A DNA stretch of 64,000 bases from Bacteroidales bacterium (GTDB taxonomy: Bacteria; Bacteroidota; Bacteroidia; Bacteroidales; Paludibacteraceae): positions 124,001 through 188,000 of the forward strand of contig JALFYY010000010.1 of NCBI GenBank assembly GCA_022783865.1, written 5' to 3'. Position 1 is the first letter of the stretch; every line of letters starts with the position of its first letter. The position numbers and the translations under genes were made by a program. Below the pieces are notes generated by a model. That model saw nothing but the letters and a program-made list of their open reading frames with translations. It was not told where the DNA came from and did not search any database. Shown here piece after piece: positions 54,206 through 64,000 of this stretch.

Positions 54206-54332
54206 GAAATCCCGATAATGCTGTCGGGCTGTGGGCGTCCTCGCCCGCATAAGCCACTGATTGTACTTTGTCCAATTGTCAGATTGTGAAATTGTCCAAT
54301 TGCCAAATTTATGCACTTTTTTCTCTAAACTC

Positions 54333-54363
54333 TTGTGTATGTGAAAATAAAGTAGTAATTTTG
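54333..54363 (+). promoter_or_regulatory. Promoter of the str/S10 ribosomal operon
   Basis: TTG (54333-54335) and TAATTTTG (54356-54363, exact TAnnTTTG) have a 20-base spacer, 78 bases before the rpsL ATG. The leader contains a GGGC-x-GCCC hairpin (about 54374-54390), possibly regulatory. Confidence 0.82.
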
Positions 54364-54440
54364 CACGCTTTTTGGGCGCATTATGCCCATAGGGTAAATA
54401 GAATAAAATTAAATAATTAACAAATTAACAACAAGTTACA

Positions 54441-54821
54441 ATGCCTACAATTCAACAATTAGTTAGAAAAGGAAGAGCAGAACTTACCGAAAAGAGCAAG
54501 TCGCCGGCACTCGACAGCTGCCCGCAACGCCGTGGTGTTTGTGTACGTGTTTACACTACCACTCCTAAAAAGCCTAACTCGGCTATGCGTAAGGTTGCAC
54601 GTGTGCGTCTGACCAACCAGAAAGAAGTGAATGCTTACATCCCTGGTGAAGGACACAACTTGCAGGAACACAGTATCGTAATGGTACGTGGCGGACGTGT
54701 TAAAGACCTTCCGGGTGTACGTTATCACGTTGTCCGTGGTACGCTCGATACCGCTGGTGTGGCTAACCGCTTGCAACGCCGTTCCAAATACGGTGCTAAG
54801 CGACCCAAAGCTAAAAAATAA
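54441..54821 (+). CDS. rpsL: Ribosomal protein S12
   Basis: S12 lies at the decoding centre of the 30S subunit. The 126-residue protein has the conserved [20 protein letters not shown] and [20 protein letters not shown] blocks, including the Lys-Pro-Asn-Ser loop where streptomycin-resistance changes occur (here wild-type PKKPNS), and [16 protein letters not shown]. It is the first gene of the ribosomal operon. Confidence 0.98.
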   Translation: MPTIQQLVRKGRAELTEKSKSPALDSCPQRRGVCVRVYTTTPKKPNSAMRKVARVRLTNQKEVNAYIPGEGHNLQEHSIVMVRGGRVKDLPGVRYHVVRGTLDTAGVANRLQRRSKYGAKRPKAKK

Positions 54822-54950
54822 GTTCTAACGAATTTCCTAACTAACCGCCGATATTCGGCACAGAAGATTAAATGCGTTGATCGGTTGAGTAAACCTGAGG
54901 TTAGTGACCAAAGGATGAAGAAAACAGACAACCACTAAAAACAAACTAAA

Positions 54951-55427
54951 ATGAGAAAATCAAAACCAAAGAAACGTGTGATCCTTCCGGATCCTGTGTT
55001 CGGTGAAGTGATGGTGGCTAAATTCGTAAACCACCTTATGCTTGACGGTAAGAAATCTACTGCCTACTCCGTATTCTATACCGCACTCGAGACCGTTGGT
55101 AACAAAATGAAAAGCGAAGACAAAACTCCGCTCGACATCTGGAAACAGGCGCTCGACAATATCACTCCTCTTGTTGAGGTGAAATCGCGTCGTATAGGTG
55201 GTGCTACCTTCCAAGTGCCTACCGAAATCCGTCCCGACCGCAAAGAATCAATCTCTATGAAGAATATGATTCTTTTCGCTCGCAAACGTGGCGGACATTC
55301 TATGGCTGAGAAATTGGCTGCCGAGATTATGGATGCTTACAATAATCAGGGTGGCGCTTTCAAACGCAAAGAAGATATGCACCGTATGGCTGAAGCTAAC
55401 CGCGCATTTGCACACTTCCGCTTTTAA
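54951..55427 (+). CDS. rpsG: Ribosomal protein S7
   Basis: S7 binds 16S rRNA to start assembly of the 30S head. The 158-residue protein shows [40 protein letters not shown] and the C-terminal [13 protein letters not shown] 129-base gap after rpsL may hold regulatory structure but no gene. Confidence 0.98.
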   Translation: MRKSKPKKRVILPDPVFGEVMVAKFVNHLMLDGKKSTAYSVFYTALETVGNKMKSEDKTPLDIWKQALDNITPLVEVKSRRIGGATFQVPTEIRPDRKESISMKNMILFARKRGGHSMAEKLAAEIMDAYNNQGGAFKRKEDMHRMAEANRAFAHFRF

Positions 55428-55459
55428 TATATAATAAGGTATTAGTATAGAAAACAACA

Positions 55460-57574
55460 ATGGCAAAGCACGATTTGAAATTCAACAGAAACATCGGTAT
55501 CATGGCGCATATCGATGCCGGTAAAACCACTACTTCCGAACGTATCCTCTTCTACACCGGTCTTACACACAAAATCGGAGAAGTGCACGACGGTGCAGCT
55601 ACCATGGACTGGATGGAACAGGAGCAGGAGCGTGGTATTACAATTACTTCTGCTGCAACAACAACCTATTGGACTTATCTCGGAAATAAGTACAAAATCA
55701 ACTTGATTGACACTCCGGGGCACGTTGACTTCACCGTTGAGGTAGAACGCTCCTTGCGTATCTTGGACGGTGCTGTCGCTACCTTCTGTGCTGTGGGTGG
55801 CGTTCAACCGCAATCCGAAACCGTTTGGCGTCAAGCTGATAAATATAATGTGCCTCGTATCTGCTACGTCAACAAGATGGACCGTTCCGGTGCCAACTTC
55901 TTCGACGTGGTAAGCCAAATCAAAGATATCTTGGGTGCAACTCCTTGCCCTATCCAAATCCCTATCGGTGCTGAAGAAACCTTCAAAGGTGTAGTTGACC
56001 TTATTAAAATGAAGGCTATCCTCTGGCACGATGAGACCATGGGCGCTGAGTACGTGGAGGAAGAGATTCCTGCTAACCTTGTGGACGAAGCAAAAGAGTG
56101 GCGCGACAAGATGCTTGAGACTTGCGTTGAGTTCGATGATGCTTTGATGGAGAAATATTTCTCCGATCCCGAAACCATCACACAGGAAGAAATCCGTGCC
56201 GCTATCCGCAAAGGTACGGTCGGCTTGCATATCTTCCCTGTTATCTGTGGTTCCAGCTTCAAGAACAAAGGTGTTCAAACCATGTTGGACGCTGTTTGCG
56301 CATATCTGCCGAGTCCTCTTGATACTGAAGTAATCAATGGTACCGATGTCAATACGGGTGAGCCTCTTACGCGTAAACCTGACGATAACGAACCTCTCTG
56401 CGCTTTGGCGTTCAAGATTGCTACCGATCCTTATGTAGGCCGTCTTTGCTATTTCCGTGTTTATAGCGGCAAACTCGAAGCCGGTTCTTATGTTTACAAC
56501 CCGCGTTCCGGTAAGAAAGAGCGTATCTCGCGTATCTTCCAAATGCACTCTAACCACCAGAATCCTGTGGATTTCATTGCTGCAGGTGATATTGGTGCAG
56601 GTGTAGGTTTCAAAGATATCCGCACTGGCGATACCCTTTGCTCCGAAGATGCTCCTATCGTTCTTGAGTCTATCGAGTTCCCTGCACCGGTTATCGGTAT
56701 CTCGGTTGAACCGAAGACACAAAAAGACTTGGATAAACTCGGTGTCGGTCTTGCCAAATTGGCGGAAGAAGATCCTACTTTCACTGTTAAGACCGATGAA
56801 CAAACCGGACAAACTGTTATCTCCGGTATGGGCGAGTTGCACTTGGAAATCATTATCGACCGCCTCAAACGCGAGTTCAAAGTAGAATGTAACCAAGGAC
56901 GTCCTCAGGTGGCTTACCGTGAGGCTATCACGCAACCGGTTGAATTGCGCGAAGTTTATAAGAAACAATCAGGTGGACGTGGTAAATTCGCTGACATCAT
57001 CGTACGCGTTGAACCCGTTGACGAAGGTTTCGAAGGTTCGCTCCAATTCGAAGACGTTGTCAAAGGTGGTAACATTCCTAAGGAATATATTCCTTCTATC
57101 CAAAAGGGCTTCCAGGCTGCTATGAAGAATGGTGTGCTTGCCGGCTATCCGATGGATACACTCAAAGTAACGGTACTCGATGGTTCGTTCCACCCTGTTG
57201 ACTCTGACCAGTTGTCATTCGAAATCTGTGCACAGATTGCCTTTAAGAACGCTTGCGCTAAAGCCAAACCTGTTCTTATGGAGCCTATCATGAAGATTGA
57301 AGTGGTAACGCCCGAAGAGAGCATGGGTGATGTTATTGGTGACTTGAACAAACGTCGTGGACAAGTCGAGGGTATGGATACCGCCCGTACCGGTGCGCGT
57401 ATCATCAAAGCTCATGTGCCTCTGGCTGAAATGTTCGGTTACGTAACGGCTTTGCGTACTATCACATCCGGACGTGCAACATCTTCTATGGAGTTCTCCC
57501 ACTATGCGGAAGTAAGTTCTGCTATTGCTAAGGGCATCCTCCAAGAAGCAGGCGGACGTGCTGATTTGGTATAA
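55460..57574 (+). CDS. fusA: Translation elongation factor G
   Basis: EF-G drives ribosomal translocation with GTP. The 704-residue protein has the G1 loop [50 protein letters not shown], and the domain IV and V motifs ([40 protein letters not shown]). The start ATG follows rpsG by 32 bases. No tuf gene follows here; rpsJ comes next. Confidence 0.98.
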   Translation: MAKHDLKFNRNIGIMAHIDAGKTTTSERILFYTGLTHKIGEVHDGAATMDWMEQEQERGITITSAATTTYWTYLGNKYKINLIDTPGHVDFTVEVERSLRILDGAVATFCAVGGVQPQSETVWRQADKYNVPRICYVNKMDRSGANFFDVVSQIKDILGATPCPIQIPIGAEETFKGVVDLIKMKAILWHDETMGAEYVEEEIPANLVDEAKEWRDKMLETCVEFDDALMEKYFSDPETITQEEIRAAIRKGTVGLHIFPVICGSSFKNKGVQTMLDAVCAYLPSPLDTEVINGTDVNTGEPLTRKPDDNEPLCALAFKIATDPYVGRLCYFRVYSGKLEAGSYVYNPRSGKKERISRIFQMHSNHQNPVDFIAAGDIGAGVGFKDIRTGDTLCSEDAPIVLESIEFPAPVIGISVEPKTQKDLDKLGVGLAKLAEEDPTFTVKTDEQTGQTVISGMGELHLEIIIDRLKREFKVECNQGRPQVAYREAITQPVELREVYKKQSGGRGKFADIIVRVEPVDEGFEGSLQFEDVVKGGNIPKEYIPSIQKGFQAAMKNGVLAGYPMDTLKVTVLDGSFHPVDSDQLSFEICAQIAFKNACAKAKPVLMEPIMKIEVVTPEESMGDVIGDLNKRRGQVEGMDTARTGARIIKAHVPLAEMFGYVTALRTITSGRATSSMEFSHYAEVSSAIAKGILQEAGGRADLV

Positions 57575-57585
57575 CAATAAACAAA

Positions 57586-57636
57586 ACAATGTGGCGAAGT
57601 GGCTTAGCGAATGACTCTTAAGCCACACCACATTGT
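57586..57636 (+). promoter_or_regulatory. Long two-part hairpin between fusA and rpsJ
   Basis: ACAATGTGG (57586-57594) pairs with CCACATTGT (57628-57636); inside, GTGGCTTA (57599-57606) pairs with TAAGCCAC (57619-57626) around a 12-base loop. The two stems share one RNA arm separated by an asymmetric bulge. No T-run follows, so it is more likely an attenuator, processing site or protein-binding leader of the S10 operon than a simple terminator. Confidence 0.7.
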
Positions 57637-57668
57637 CAATAATAACTAAATAAAAACACTACAAAACA

Positions 57669-57974
57669 ATGAGTCAGAAAATTCGTATTAAACTCAAATC
57701 CTACGACCACAATCTCGTTGATAAGTCAGCAGAGAAAATCGTAAAGACAGTGAAGGCTACAGGAGCCGTTGTCAGCGGTCCTATTCCATTGCCTACACAC
57801 AAACGTATTTTCACCGTGAACCGTTCAACTTTCGTTAACAAGAAAAGTCGTGAACAATTCGAGCTTTGCAGCTACAAACGTTTGATTGATATCTATTCTT
57901 CAAACGCCAAAACTGTTGAGGCTTTGATGAAACTCGAACTTGCTAACGGTGTAAGCGTAGAAATCAAAGTATAA
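57669..57974 (+). CDS. rpsJ: Ribosomal protein S10
   Basis: S10 is a 30S head protein. The 101-residue product has [40 protein letters not shown] and [20 protein letters not shown]. It begins the S10 part of the operon. The gap to rplC (57975-58086) has a CTCCT/AGGAG-type hairpin but no gene. Confidence 0.98.
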   Translation: MSQKIRIKLKSYDHNLVDKSAEKIVKTVKATGAVVSGPIPLPTHKRIFTVNRSTFVNKKSREQFELCSYKRLIDIYSSNAKTVEALMKLELANGVSVEIKV

Positions 57975-58086
57975 TACTGCCATGCCGGCTTCCATTCTTT
58001 CCGCTCCTCTTTCTTGAAAAGGAGTAGGGCGGTGGGCTATGGCGAGAGCCGCATGAAATAATTAACATTTTAATTCTTTATTTGAA

Positions 58087-58704
58087 ATGCCTGGATTATT
58101 AGGTAAAAAAATCGGAATGACTTCCGTGTTCAGTGCTGATGGCAAAAATATCCCATGCACTGTTATTGAAGCAGGTCCTTGCGTCGTAACGCAAATCAAG
58201 ACCACCGAGAAAGACGGCTACGAAGCTGTACAAGTGGGCTTTAAGGAGAAATCCGAAAAGCACACCAACAAGGCTGAAGCCGGTCATTTCAAGGCTGCTG
58301 GTGTTAAGCCTATGGCTCACCTCGCTGAGTTTGATGGTTTCGACGGGGACGTAAAGTTGGGGGATACCCTGACTGTCGAAATGTTCAAAGAGAACAGTTT
58401 CGTTGATGTTGTTGGAACCTCCAAAGGTAAAGGTTTCCAAGGTGTTGTTAAACGTCATGGATTCGGTGGTGTAGGACAATCTACACACGGTCAGGACGAC
58501 CGTCTGCGTGCCCCCGGTTCTATCGGTGCATCTTCATATCCTTCGCGCGTATTCCCCGGAATGCGTATGGCTGGTCGTATGGGTGGTGACCGTGTTACCG
58601 TTCAGAACTTGGTAGTACTTAAAGTAATCCCCGAGTACAATTTGATTATGGTCAAAGGCTCTGTACCCGGTGCTAAAAACTCAATCGTTATCATAAACAA
58701 ATAA
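58087..58704 (+). CDS. rplC: Ribosomal protein L3
   Basis: L3 is an early-assembly 50S protein near the peptidyl-transferase centre. The 205-residue protein opens [20 protein letters not shown] and has [40 protein letters not shown] and [13 protein letters not shown]. rplD starts two bases later. Confidence 0.98.
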   Translation: MPGLLGKKIGMTSVFSADGKNIPCTVIEAGPCVVTQIKTTEKDGYEAVQVGFKEKSEKHTNKAEAGHFKAAGVKPMAHLAEFDGFDGDVKLGDTLTVEMFKENSFVDVVGTSKGKGFQGVVKRHGFGGVGQSTHGQDDRLRAPGSIGASSYPSRVFPGMRMAGRMGGDRVTVQNLVVLKVIPEYNLIMVKGSVPGAKNSIVIINK

Positions 58705-58705
58705 A

Positions 58706-59338
58706 ATGGAACTCAGTATTTATAATATCAAAGGTGAGGATACTGGAAGAAAAGTACAGTTGAACGACGCTATCTTTGGCATCGAACCTAATGACCATGC
58801 CATTTATTTGGATGTGAAACAATATCTGGCTAACCAACGTCAAGGTACTCACAAATCGAAACAACGCTCTGAAATAGCAGGTTCTACCCGTAAACTCGGT
58901 CGCCAGAAAGGTGGCGGTGGAGCACGTCCGGGTGATATCAAATCACCTGTACGCGTAGGTGGTGGTCGTATCTTCGGTCCCGTGCCACGCGACTATAGTT
59001 TCAAGCTCAATAAGAAAGTAAAGCAATTGGCTCGTAAGTCTGCACTCTCTCTCCGTGCACAAAACCAACAGCTCATTGTGGTAGAAAACTTCAACATTGC
59101 AGAAGCTCCAAAAACCAAAGCTTTTGTCGAATTGATGCAAAATCTGAAGATTACTGATAAAAAATCGCTCTTTATTTTGCCAATTGAAAATAATGTTGTA
59201 TATTTGTCTGCTCGAAACTTGCAGAATGCAAATATTGTAACTGCATCAGAGTTAAGTACTTATAAAATCATGAACTCAAATGTTGTAGTCGTTTCTGAAG
59301 AAGCGGTTGCTGCAATTGAGCAAACTTTTAACGCATAA
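58706..59338 (+). CDS. rplD: Ribosomal protein L4
   Basis: L4 lines the exit tunnel and in many bacteria regulates the S10 operon. The 210-residue protein has the loop [40 protein letters not shown] and [20 protein letters not shown]. Its 3' end holds the Shine-Dalgarno-like AAGGAGGTT (59337-59345) serving rplW. Confidence 0.98.
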   Translation: MELSIYNIKGEDTGRKVQLNDAIFGIEPNDHAIYLDVKQYLANQRQGTHKSKQRSEIAGSTRKLGRQKGGGGARPGDIKSPVRVGGGRIFGPVPRDYSFKLNKKVKQLARKSALSLRAQNQQLIVVENFNIAEAPKTKAFVELMQNLKITDKKSLFILPIENNVVYLSARNLQNANIVTASELSTYKIMNSNVVVVSEEAVAAIEQTFNA

Positions 59339-59351
59339 GGAGGTTATAACT

Positions 59352-59642
59352 ATGGCAATTATTATAAAACCTATCGTAACAGAGAAAATGACCACCCTTG
59401 GCGAGAAGTTGAATCGTTATGGTTTTATGGTCGAAAAAGCCGCTAACAAGATTCAAATCAAGAAGGCGGTTGAAGAAATGTACAATGTAACAGTGCTTGA
59501 TGTAAACACTTTGATTGTTGCTCCTAAGGTTAAATCACGTTATACGAAGAGTGGTGTAATCGAGGGCAAATCCTCTGCTTATAAGAAAGCGGTTGTTACA
59601 TTGAAAGATGGTGAAACAATAGATTTTTATAGCAATATTTAA
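59352..59642 (+). CDS. rplW: Ribosomal protein L23
   Basis: L23 surrounds the tunnel exit and docks trigger factor and SRP. The ATG at 59352 gives 96 residues: [20 protein letters not shown], then [20 protein letters not shown] and [29 protein letters not shown] lies 6 bases before the start, a strong Shine-Dalgarno that is unusual for this phylum and rules out the longer upstream frame. Confidence 0.97.
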   Translation: MAIIIKPIVTEKMTTLGEKLNRYGFMVEKAANKIQIKKAVEEMYNVTVLDVNTLIVAPKVKSRYTKSGVIEGKSSAYKKAVVTLKDGETIDFYSNI

Positions 59643-59647
59643 TTAAA

Positions 59648-60472
59648 ATGGCTGTACGCAAATTAAATCCCTCTACACCGGGGCAAAGACACAAAGTTAT
59701 TGGTGCGTTTGACACAATTACTGCAAGCGCGCCAGAGAAATCTCTTGTGTACGGTGCCAATAAGACGGGTGGTCGTAACCATTCTGGTAAAGAGACCATG
59801 CGTTATATTGGTGGCGGACATAAAAGAAAATACAGAGTAATTGATTTCAAACGTAACAAAGATGGTGTACCGGCAGTTGTTAAAACAATCGAATACGACC
59901 CGAACCGTTCGGCGCGTATCGCTTTGCTTTTCTATGCTGACGGCGAAAAACGTTACATTCTTGCACCTAACGGGCTGCAAGTAGGTCAAACGATTATCTC
60001 AGGTGCTGAAGTCGCTCCTGAAGTAGGTAACGCACTCCCAATGGGCAACATGCCGCTCGGTACGTTGATTCACAACATCGAACTCCGTCCGGGACAAGGC
60101 GCTGCATTGGTTCGTTCCGCTGGTGTGTTTGCACAACTCACTGCACGCGAAGACAAGTACGCTATCGTTAAACTTCCTTCGGGCGAACTTCGTAAGATCC
60201 TCAGTGCATGCAAGGCTACTGTCGGCGTTGTCGGCAACTCTGACCATGCACTTGAAAAATCAGGTAAAGCTGGTCGCTCACGTTGGTTGGGACGTCGTCC
60301 ACGTAACCGTGGTGTTGCAATGAACCCTGTAGATCACCCGATGGGTGGTGGTGAAGGTCGTGCTTCAGGTGGACATCCTCGCTCACGCAAAGGCTTGTTG
60401 GCTAAAGGTTATAAGACTCGTACTCCTAAGAAGCAGTCGAACCAATTTATTATTGAAAGAAGAAAGAAATAA
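59648..60472 (+). CDS. rplB: Ribosomal protein L2
   Basis: L2 bridges the subunits and supports peptidyl transfer. The 274-residue protein has [40 protein letters not shown] and the conserved [20 protein letters not shown] (containing the catalytic-site His) near residue 220. Confidence 0.98.
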   Translation: MAVRKLNPSTPGQRHKVIGAFDTITASAPEKSLVYGANKTGGRNHSGKETMRYIGGGHKRKYRVIDFKRNKDGVPAVVKTIEYDPNRSARIALLFYADGEKRYILAPNGLQVGQTIISGAEVAPEVGNALPMGNMPLGTLIHNIELRPGQGAALVRSAGVFAQLTAREDKYAIVKLPSGELRKILSACKATVGVVGNSDHALEKSGKAGRSRWLGRRPRNRGVAMNPVDHPMGGGEGRASGGHPRSRKGLLAKGYKTRTPKKQSNQFIIERRKK

Positions 60473-60492
60473 CCTAATTAAACAAAGCAATT

Positions 60493-60756
60493 ATGAGCCG
60501 TTCATTAAAAAAAGGACCATATATCAACCTGAAACTGGAGAAAAAAGTGCTTGACATGAATGAAGCAGGCAAAAAGTCTGTTGTCAAAACTTGGTCTCGT
60601 GCTTCTATGATCTCTCCTGACTTCGTTGGACATACTATCGCAGTCCACAATGGAAACAAATTCATTCCTGTTTACGTAACCGAAAACATGGTTGGTCACA
60701 AGCTCGGTGAATTCGCACCTACTCGTATCTTCCGTGGTCACGCAGGCAAGAAATAA
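60493..60756 (+). CDS. rpsS: Ribosomal protein S19
   Basis: S19 lies in the 30S head next to S13. The 87-residue protein begins [20 protein letters not shown] and has [40 protein letters not shown] and [16 protein letters not shown]. Confidence 0.98.
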   Translation: MSRSLKKGPYINLKLEKKVLDMNEAGKKSVVKTWSRASMISPDFVGHTIAVHNGNKFIPVYVTENMVGHKLGEFAPTRIFRGHAGKK

Positions 60757-60794
60757 TCCATTGAATCATTTAACATTTAATTAACTGAATTAAA

Positions 60795-61205
60795 ATGGGT
60801 GCTAGAAAAAAAATAACAGCCGAACAACGCAAAGAAGCTAAAAAGACGCTTTATTTTGCGAAGCTCAATAATGTTCCTACCTCTCCGCGTAAAATGCGCC
60901 TCGTTGCTGACATGATTCGTGGTATGGAAGTGAACCGTGCATTGGGCGCACTGAAATTCTCGACTAAAGAGGCATCTCGCAGAGTTGAGAAACTACTGAA
61001 GTCGGCTATTGCCAACTGGGAAACCAAAACCGGCAAGAAAGCTGATCAGGAAACCTTATATGTAACCAATATCTATGTCGATGGCGGTATGATGCTCAAA
61101 CGTCTCCAGACCGCTTCTAAAGGTTATGGATACCGCATTCGCAAACGTTCGAACCATGTTACCGTCTTCGTAGATACTAAGAATACTAACGAAACTCAAA
61201 ACTAA
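60795..61205 (+). CDS. rplV: Ribosomal protein L22
   Basis: L22 lines the exit tunnel. The 136-residue protein has [40 protein letters not shown] and [18 protein letters not shown]. The stretch between the two bears an insertion typical of Bacteroidota. Confidence 0.97.
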   Translation: MGARKKITAEQRKEAKKTLYFAKLNNVPTSPRKMRLVADMIRGMEVNRALGALKFSTKEASRRVEKLLKSAIANWETKTGKKADQETLYVTNIYVDGGMMLKRLQTASKGYGYRIRKRSNHVTVFVDTKNTNETQN

Positions 61206-61213
61206 TAGCTAAG

Positions 61214-61948
61214 ATGGGACAGAAAATTAATCCAATTAGTAACCGCCTCGGAGTTATCCGTGGTTGGGATTCCAACTGGTATGGCGGGAATAATTACGGA
61301 GATACTTTGCTTGAAGACAGCAAAATCAGAAAATATCTGAATGCCCGCTTGGCAGAAGCTAGTATTTCGCGTATTATTATCGAAAGAACTCTGAAACTTG
61401 TGACTATCACTGTCTGCACTGCTCGCCCCGGTTATATCATCGGAAAGGGCGGACAAGAGGTTGACAAACTTAAAGAGGAACTCAAGAAAATCACCGACAA
61501 AGATGTGCAAATCAACATCTTCGAAGTTAAGCGTCCTGAATTGGATGCTGTCATTGTTGCAAACAAAATCGCTCGCCAACTTGAAGGCAAAATCGCTTAC
61601 CGCCGTGCCGTAAAGCAAGCCATCGCTTCTACTATGCGTATGGGAGCTGAGGGTATCAAGGTACAAGTTTCCGGACGTTTGAATGGTGCTGAAATGGCGC
61701 GCAAAGAGATGTATAAAGAAGGACGTACTCCTCTTCATACGCTCCGTGCTGACATCGATTATTGCCATGTCGGTGCACTCACCAAAGTGGGACTCATTGG
61801 CGTAAAGGTTTGGATCTGCCGTGGCGAAATCTACGGTAAAGCTGACCTCGCTCCACAACTCACACAGAAACAAGAAGCCCGTGGCGGTGAACGCCGTGGT
61901 AATCGTCGTGACGGTGAGAGACGTGGGTTTAGAAAAAACCAAAAATAA
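61214..61948 (+). CDS. rpsC: Ribosomal protein S3
   Basis: S3 forms part of the mRNA entry channel. The 244-residue protein has [20 protein letters not shown], the KH domain with [20 protein letters not shown], and [20 protein letters not shown]. An Arg/Glu-rich tail ([20 protein letters not shown]) extends the C-terminus. Confidence 0.98.
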   Translation: MGQKINPISNRLGVIRGWDSNWYGGNNYGDTLLEDSKIRKYLNARLAEASISRIIIERTLKLVTITVCTARPGYIIGKGGQEVDKLKEELKKITDKDVQINIFEVKRPELDAVIVANKIARQLEGKIAYRRAVKQAIASTMRMGAEGIKVQVSGRLNGAEMARKEMYKEGRTPLHTLRADIDYCHVGALTKVGLIGVKVWICRGEIYGKADLAPQLTQKQEARGGERRGNRRDGERRGFRKNQK

Positions 61949-61974
61949 GTTTAACCGATTTGTAGATACGTATT

Positions 61975-62406
61975 ATGTTACAACCGAAAAAAACTAAATT
62001 CCGCCGTGCGCAAAAAGGCCGTATCAAAGGCAATGCGCAACGTGGCAACGAATTGGCATTCGGATCATTTGGTATCAAATCGTTAGGTACCATCTGGCTC
62101 ACAGGTCGCCAAATCGAAGCTGCACGTATCGCGGTAACTCGTTATATGCAACGACAAGGACAAGTATGGATCCGCGTTTTCCCCGATAAACCGATTACCA
62201 AAAAACCTCTCGATGTTCGTATGGGTAAAGGTAAAGGTGCTCCCGAAGGATTCGTTGTTCCATTGGCTCCCGGACGTATGATTATCGAAGTTGACGGCGT
62301 TCCGTTCGAAGTGGCTAAAGAAGCCCTCCGCCTGGCTGCTCAGAAACTTCCTATCACAACTAAATTTGTCGTAAGACGCGATTATGATCCAACCCAAAAC
62401 GTGTAA
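61975..62406 (+). CDS. rplP: Ribosomal protein L16
   Basis: L16 organises the A-site tRNA region of the 50S subunit. The 143-residue protein has [40 protein letters not shown], the [20 protein letters not shown] segment and the C-terminal [14 protein letters not shown]. Confidence 0.98.
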   Translation: MLQPKKTKFRRAQKGRIKGNAQRGNELAFGSFGIKSLGTIWLTGRQIEAARIAVTRYMQRQGQVWIRVFPDKPITKKPLDVRMGKGKGAPEGFVVPLAPGRMIIEVDGVPFEVAKEALRLAAQKLPITTKFVVRRDYDPTQNV

Positions 62407-62415
62407 AGGAGTATT

Positions 62416-62610
62416 ATGAAAACAAGCGAAATTAAAGAATTAACAACCACTGAGCTTCAAGAACGGCTCGCTGTCGAAAAAGAACAGCTCGTACGCATGA
62501 AGCTGAATCATAGCATTTCTCCGCTCGATAATCCGTTGCAGTTAAGGGAAACTCGTAAGACTATTGCCCGTCTTGCAACTGAACTTCGTCAGAGAGAATT
62601 AACTAAGTAA
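62416..62610 (+). CDS. rpmC: Ribosomal protein L29
   Basis: L29 is a small helical protein at the tunnel exit. The 64-residue product has [40 protein letters not shown] and [14 protein letters not shown]. An AAAGGAG sequence just before the ATG is a Shine-Dalgarno-like site. Confidence 0.96.
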   Translation: MKTSEIKELTTTELQERLAVEKEQLVRMKLNHSISPLDNPLQLRETRKTIARLATELRQRELTK

Positions 62611-62621
62611 ATGTTTGTCTG

Positions 62622-62879
62622 ATGGAAACAAGAAATTTAAGAAAAGAAAGAGTGGGAGTGGTTACCAGTGATAAAATGGACAAAACCATTACTGTTACTG
62701 TGAAATGGAAAGAAAAACACCCCATCTATGGTAAATTTGTCAATAAGACAAAGAAATATCATGTTCACGATGAGAACAATGAGTGCGGTATCGGTGATAC
62801 AGTGCGCATCATGGAAACTCGTCCTACGAGCAAAACCAAACGTTGGAGATTAACTCAAATTATCGAAAGGGCTAAGTAA
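62622..62879 (+). CDS. rpsQ: Ribosomal protein S17
   Basis: S17 is an early-binding 30S protein with an OB fold. The 85-residue product has [20 protein letters not shown] and [20 protein letters not shown], then [20 protein letters not shown]. It overlaps none of its neighbours; rplN begins 3 bases later. Confidence 0.97.
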   Translation: METRNLRKERVGVVTSDKMDKTITVTVKWKEKHPIYGKFVNKTKKYHVHDENNECGIGDTVRIMETRPTSKTKRWRLTQIIERAK

Positions 62880-62881
62880 TT

Positions 62882-63247
62882 ATGATACAACAAGAATCAA
62901 GACTTACAGTAGCGGACAACAGCGGTGCTAAAGAAGCATTGTGTATCCGTGTATTGGGCGGAACAAAAAAACGTTACGCCACCCTTGGCGATACTATAGT
63001 AGTCGCTGTTAAGGGAGTTATTCCTTCTTCCGATATGAAAGACGGCACTGTTACACGTGCCATTGTCGTTCGCGTTAAGAAGGAAGTACGCCGTGCAGAC
63101 GGTTCATATATCCGCTTCGACGACAACGCTTGCGTATTGGTTAACAATGCCGGCGAACTTCGTGGTAGTCGTATATTTGGTCCTGTTGCCCGTGAATTGC
63201 GTGCTGCTAATATGAAAATTATTTCTCTTGCACCTGAAGTGCTTTAA
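62882..63247 (+). CDS. rplN: Ribosomal protein L14
   Basis: L14 forms part of the intersubunit bridge. The 121-residue protein has [60 protein letters not shown] and the end [15 protein letters not shown]. Confidence 0.98.
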   Translation: MIQQESRLTVADNSGAKEALCIRVLGGTKKRYATLGDTIVVAVKGVIPSSDMKDGTVTRAIVVRVKKEVRRADGSYIRFDDNACVLVNNAGELRGSRIFGPVARELRAANMKIISLAPEVL

Positions 63248-63266
63248 TCATCTAAATTCTTAAGTA

Positions 63267-63575
63267 ATGGCTAAGTTACATATCAAAAAGGGTGATACAG
63301 TTTATGTAAATGCGGGTGCTGGCAAGGGCAAAATAGGACGTGTCCTCTCTGTCCTTGTTGAAGAGCAACGCGCTATCGTAGAAGGTGTCAACATGGTATC
63401 CAAGAGTACCAAACCCAATGCAAAAAATCCTCAAGGAGGTATAGTTAAGCAAGAAGCTCCTATCCATATTTCTAACCTCAACCCCGTAGAAAACGGTATC
63501 CCCGTTCGTGTTGGGCGTGTAAAGAAAGATGGTAAGTTGGTTCGCGTTTCTAAAAAAACAGGTAAAGAACTCTAA
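63267..63575 (+). CDS. rplX: Ribosomal protein L24
   Basis: L24 starts 50S assembly. The 102-residue protein has the KOW motif [20 protein letters not shown], the [20 protein letters not shown] segment and [15 protein letters not shown]. rplE starts 2 bases after its stop. Confidence 0.97.
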   Translation: MAKLHIKKGDTVYVNAGAGKGKIGRVLSVLVEEQRAIVEGVNMVSKSTKPNAKNPQGGIVKQEAPIHISNLNPVENGIPVRVGRVKKDGKLVRVSKKTGKEL

Positions 63576-63577
63576 CA

Positions 63578-64000
63578 ATGAATACAGCAAACTTAAAACA
63601 AGACTATCAGGAACGCATCGTTCCTGCTTTGATGAAAGAGTTTGGTTACACTACTATCATGCAGTGTCCGAAACTTGAGAAGATTGTACTCAACCAAGGT
63701 TTGGGTGAAGCTGTTGCCGATAAAAAGATCATCGATGTCGCTATCCAAGAGATGACTGCCATCACTGGTCAAAAGGCCGTTGCTACTCTTTCCAAGAAAG
63801 ATATTTCTAACTTCAAGGTTCGTAAAAAAATGCCTATTGGTGTTCGCGTTACTTTGCGTGGACAGCAGATGTACGAGTTCCTCGAGCGTCTCGTGCGTGT
63901 TGCACTCCCCCGTATCCGTGACTTCAAAGGTATCGAAAACAAACTTGACGGACGTGGAAACTATACCCTTGGTATTCAAGAGCAAATCATCTTCCCGGAA
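63578..64000 (+). CDS. rplE: Ribosomal protein L5 (3' end outside window)
   Basis: The ATG at 63578 opens a frame that stays open to the window edge (141 codons). The visible part contains [60 protein letters not shown] and IKDFKG-type [21 protein letters not shown]5 binds 5S rRNA and the P-site tRNA. About 40 C-terminal residues are missing. Confidence 0.97.
   Translation, partial: MNTANLKQDYQERIVPALMKEFGYTTIMQCPKLEKIVLNQGLGEAVADKKIIDVAIQEMTAITGQKAVATLSKKDISNFKVRKKMPIGVRVTLRGQQMYEFLERLVRVALPRIRDFKGIENKLDGRGNYTLGIQEQIIFPE

Larger units (their letters stand above)
53081..54330. other. Repeat-rich intergenic region between mraZ and rpsL
   Basis: No convincing gene is visible. The region has palindromes (53112, 53153, 53198, 54183), an 8-bp array, a three-copy composite repeat (53743-54100), two GC-rich 20-mers and a minus-strand TATCTTTG box at 53413-53406, a possible distant mraZ promoter. 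The -33 box for that promoter is not evident. Confidence 0.7.

Noticed and set aside
55442..56968. Long open frame antisense to fusA (508 codons)
   Set aside because: Shadow frame of a highly expressed gene; the antisense product shows no domain.

Overview
The window is a chromosomal segment of a Bacteroidota bacterium, most likely order Bacteroidales. The evidence is a fused LpxC-FabZ gene, promoters with the Bacteroidetes -7 box TAnnTTTG (several with a -33 TTTG/TTG box exactly 20 bases upstream), few Shine-Dalgarno sequences, type IX secretion C-terminal domains, SusC/SusD-type sequence, an Mpi-like DNA invertase, and a long MraY. I do not assign a genus.

Layout. 1-6.6 kb: the 3' end of bamA, two OmpH/Skp periplasmic chaperones, a 39-residue ORF, an MFS transporter, murF, a coiled-coil membrane protein and gapA. 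6.8-9.1 kb: three small secreted proteins, at least two with type IX-type C-termini. 9.6-20.2 kb: asd (minus strand), an outer-membrane barrel, then a same-strand run of HD hydrolase, lpxD, lpxC-fabZ, lpxA, glnS, a PD-(D/E)xK-like protein, phoH and aroB. 20.5-24.6 kb: a decayed phase-variation locus. It holds a frameshifted Mpi-like serine invertase, a 194-bp segment bounded by perfect 20-bp inverted repeats with a promoter facing away from the downstream gene, and a frameshifted, internally deleted SusC-SusD chimera. 24.8-34.2 kb: typA, trigger factor, an orphan OmpR-type regulator lacking its phospho-acceptor Asp, rpe, comEC, xseA and a ComEA-like protein. 34.2-37.5 kb: a gene-poor stretch with a DUF4143 ATPase remnant and one lipoprotein whose C-terminus resembles variable C-type-lectin-fold proteins. 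37.5-40.8 kb: a probable metal-uptake operon (His/Cys-rich protein, TonB receptor, HMA protein), then tRNA-Gly(GCC) and tRNA-Leu(TAA).

41.5-53.1 kb (minus strand): a small RHH protein, an outer-membrane protein and the division/cell-wall cluster mraZ-rsmH-ftsL-ftsI-murE-mraY-murD-ftsW-murG, which stops at murG. 53.1-54.4 kb: a 1.3-kb intergenic region made largely of repeats. 54.4-64 kb (plus strand): the str and S10/spc ribosomal operons from rpsL to a truncated rplE.

Intergenic DNA is rich in repeats: 11-bp-period minisatellites of several unrelated sequences, a composite module (TTATTTGGTNA array, TTCAGCTRCCC, ATTAACTATTAAC block), and hairpins of the type AGACGGGGC-x-GCCCCGTCT or GACGATG-x-CATCGTC. 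The most notable finding is the invertible-promoter locus, in which invertase, promoter orientation and target gene all appear disabled in this assembly.
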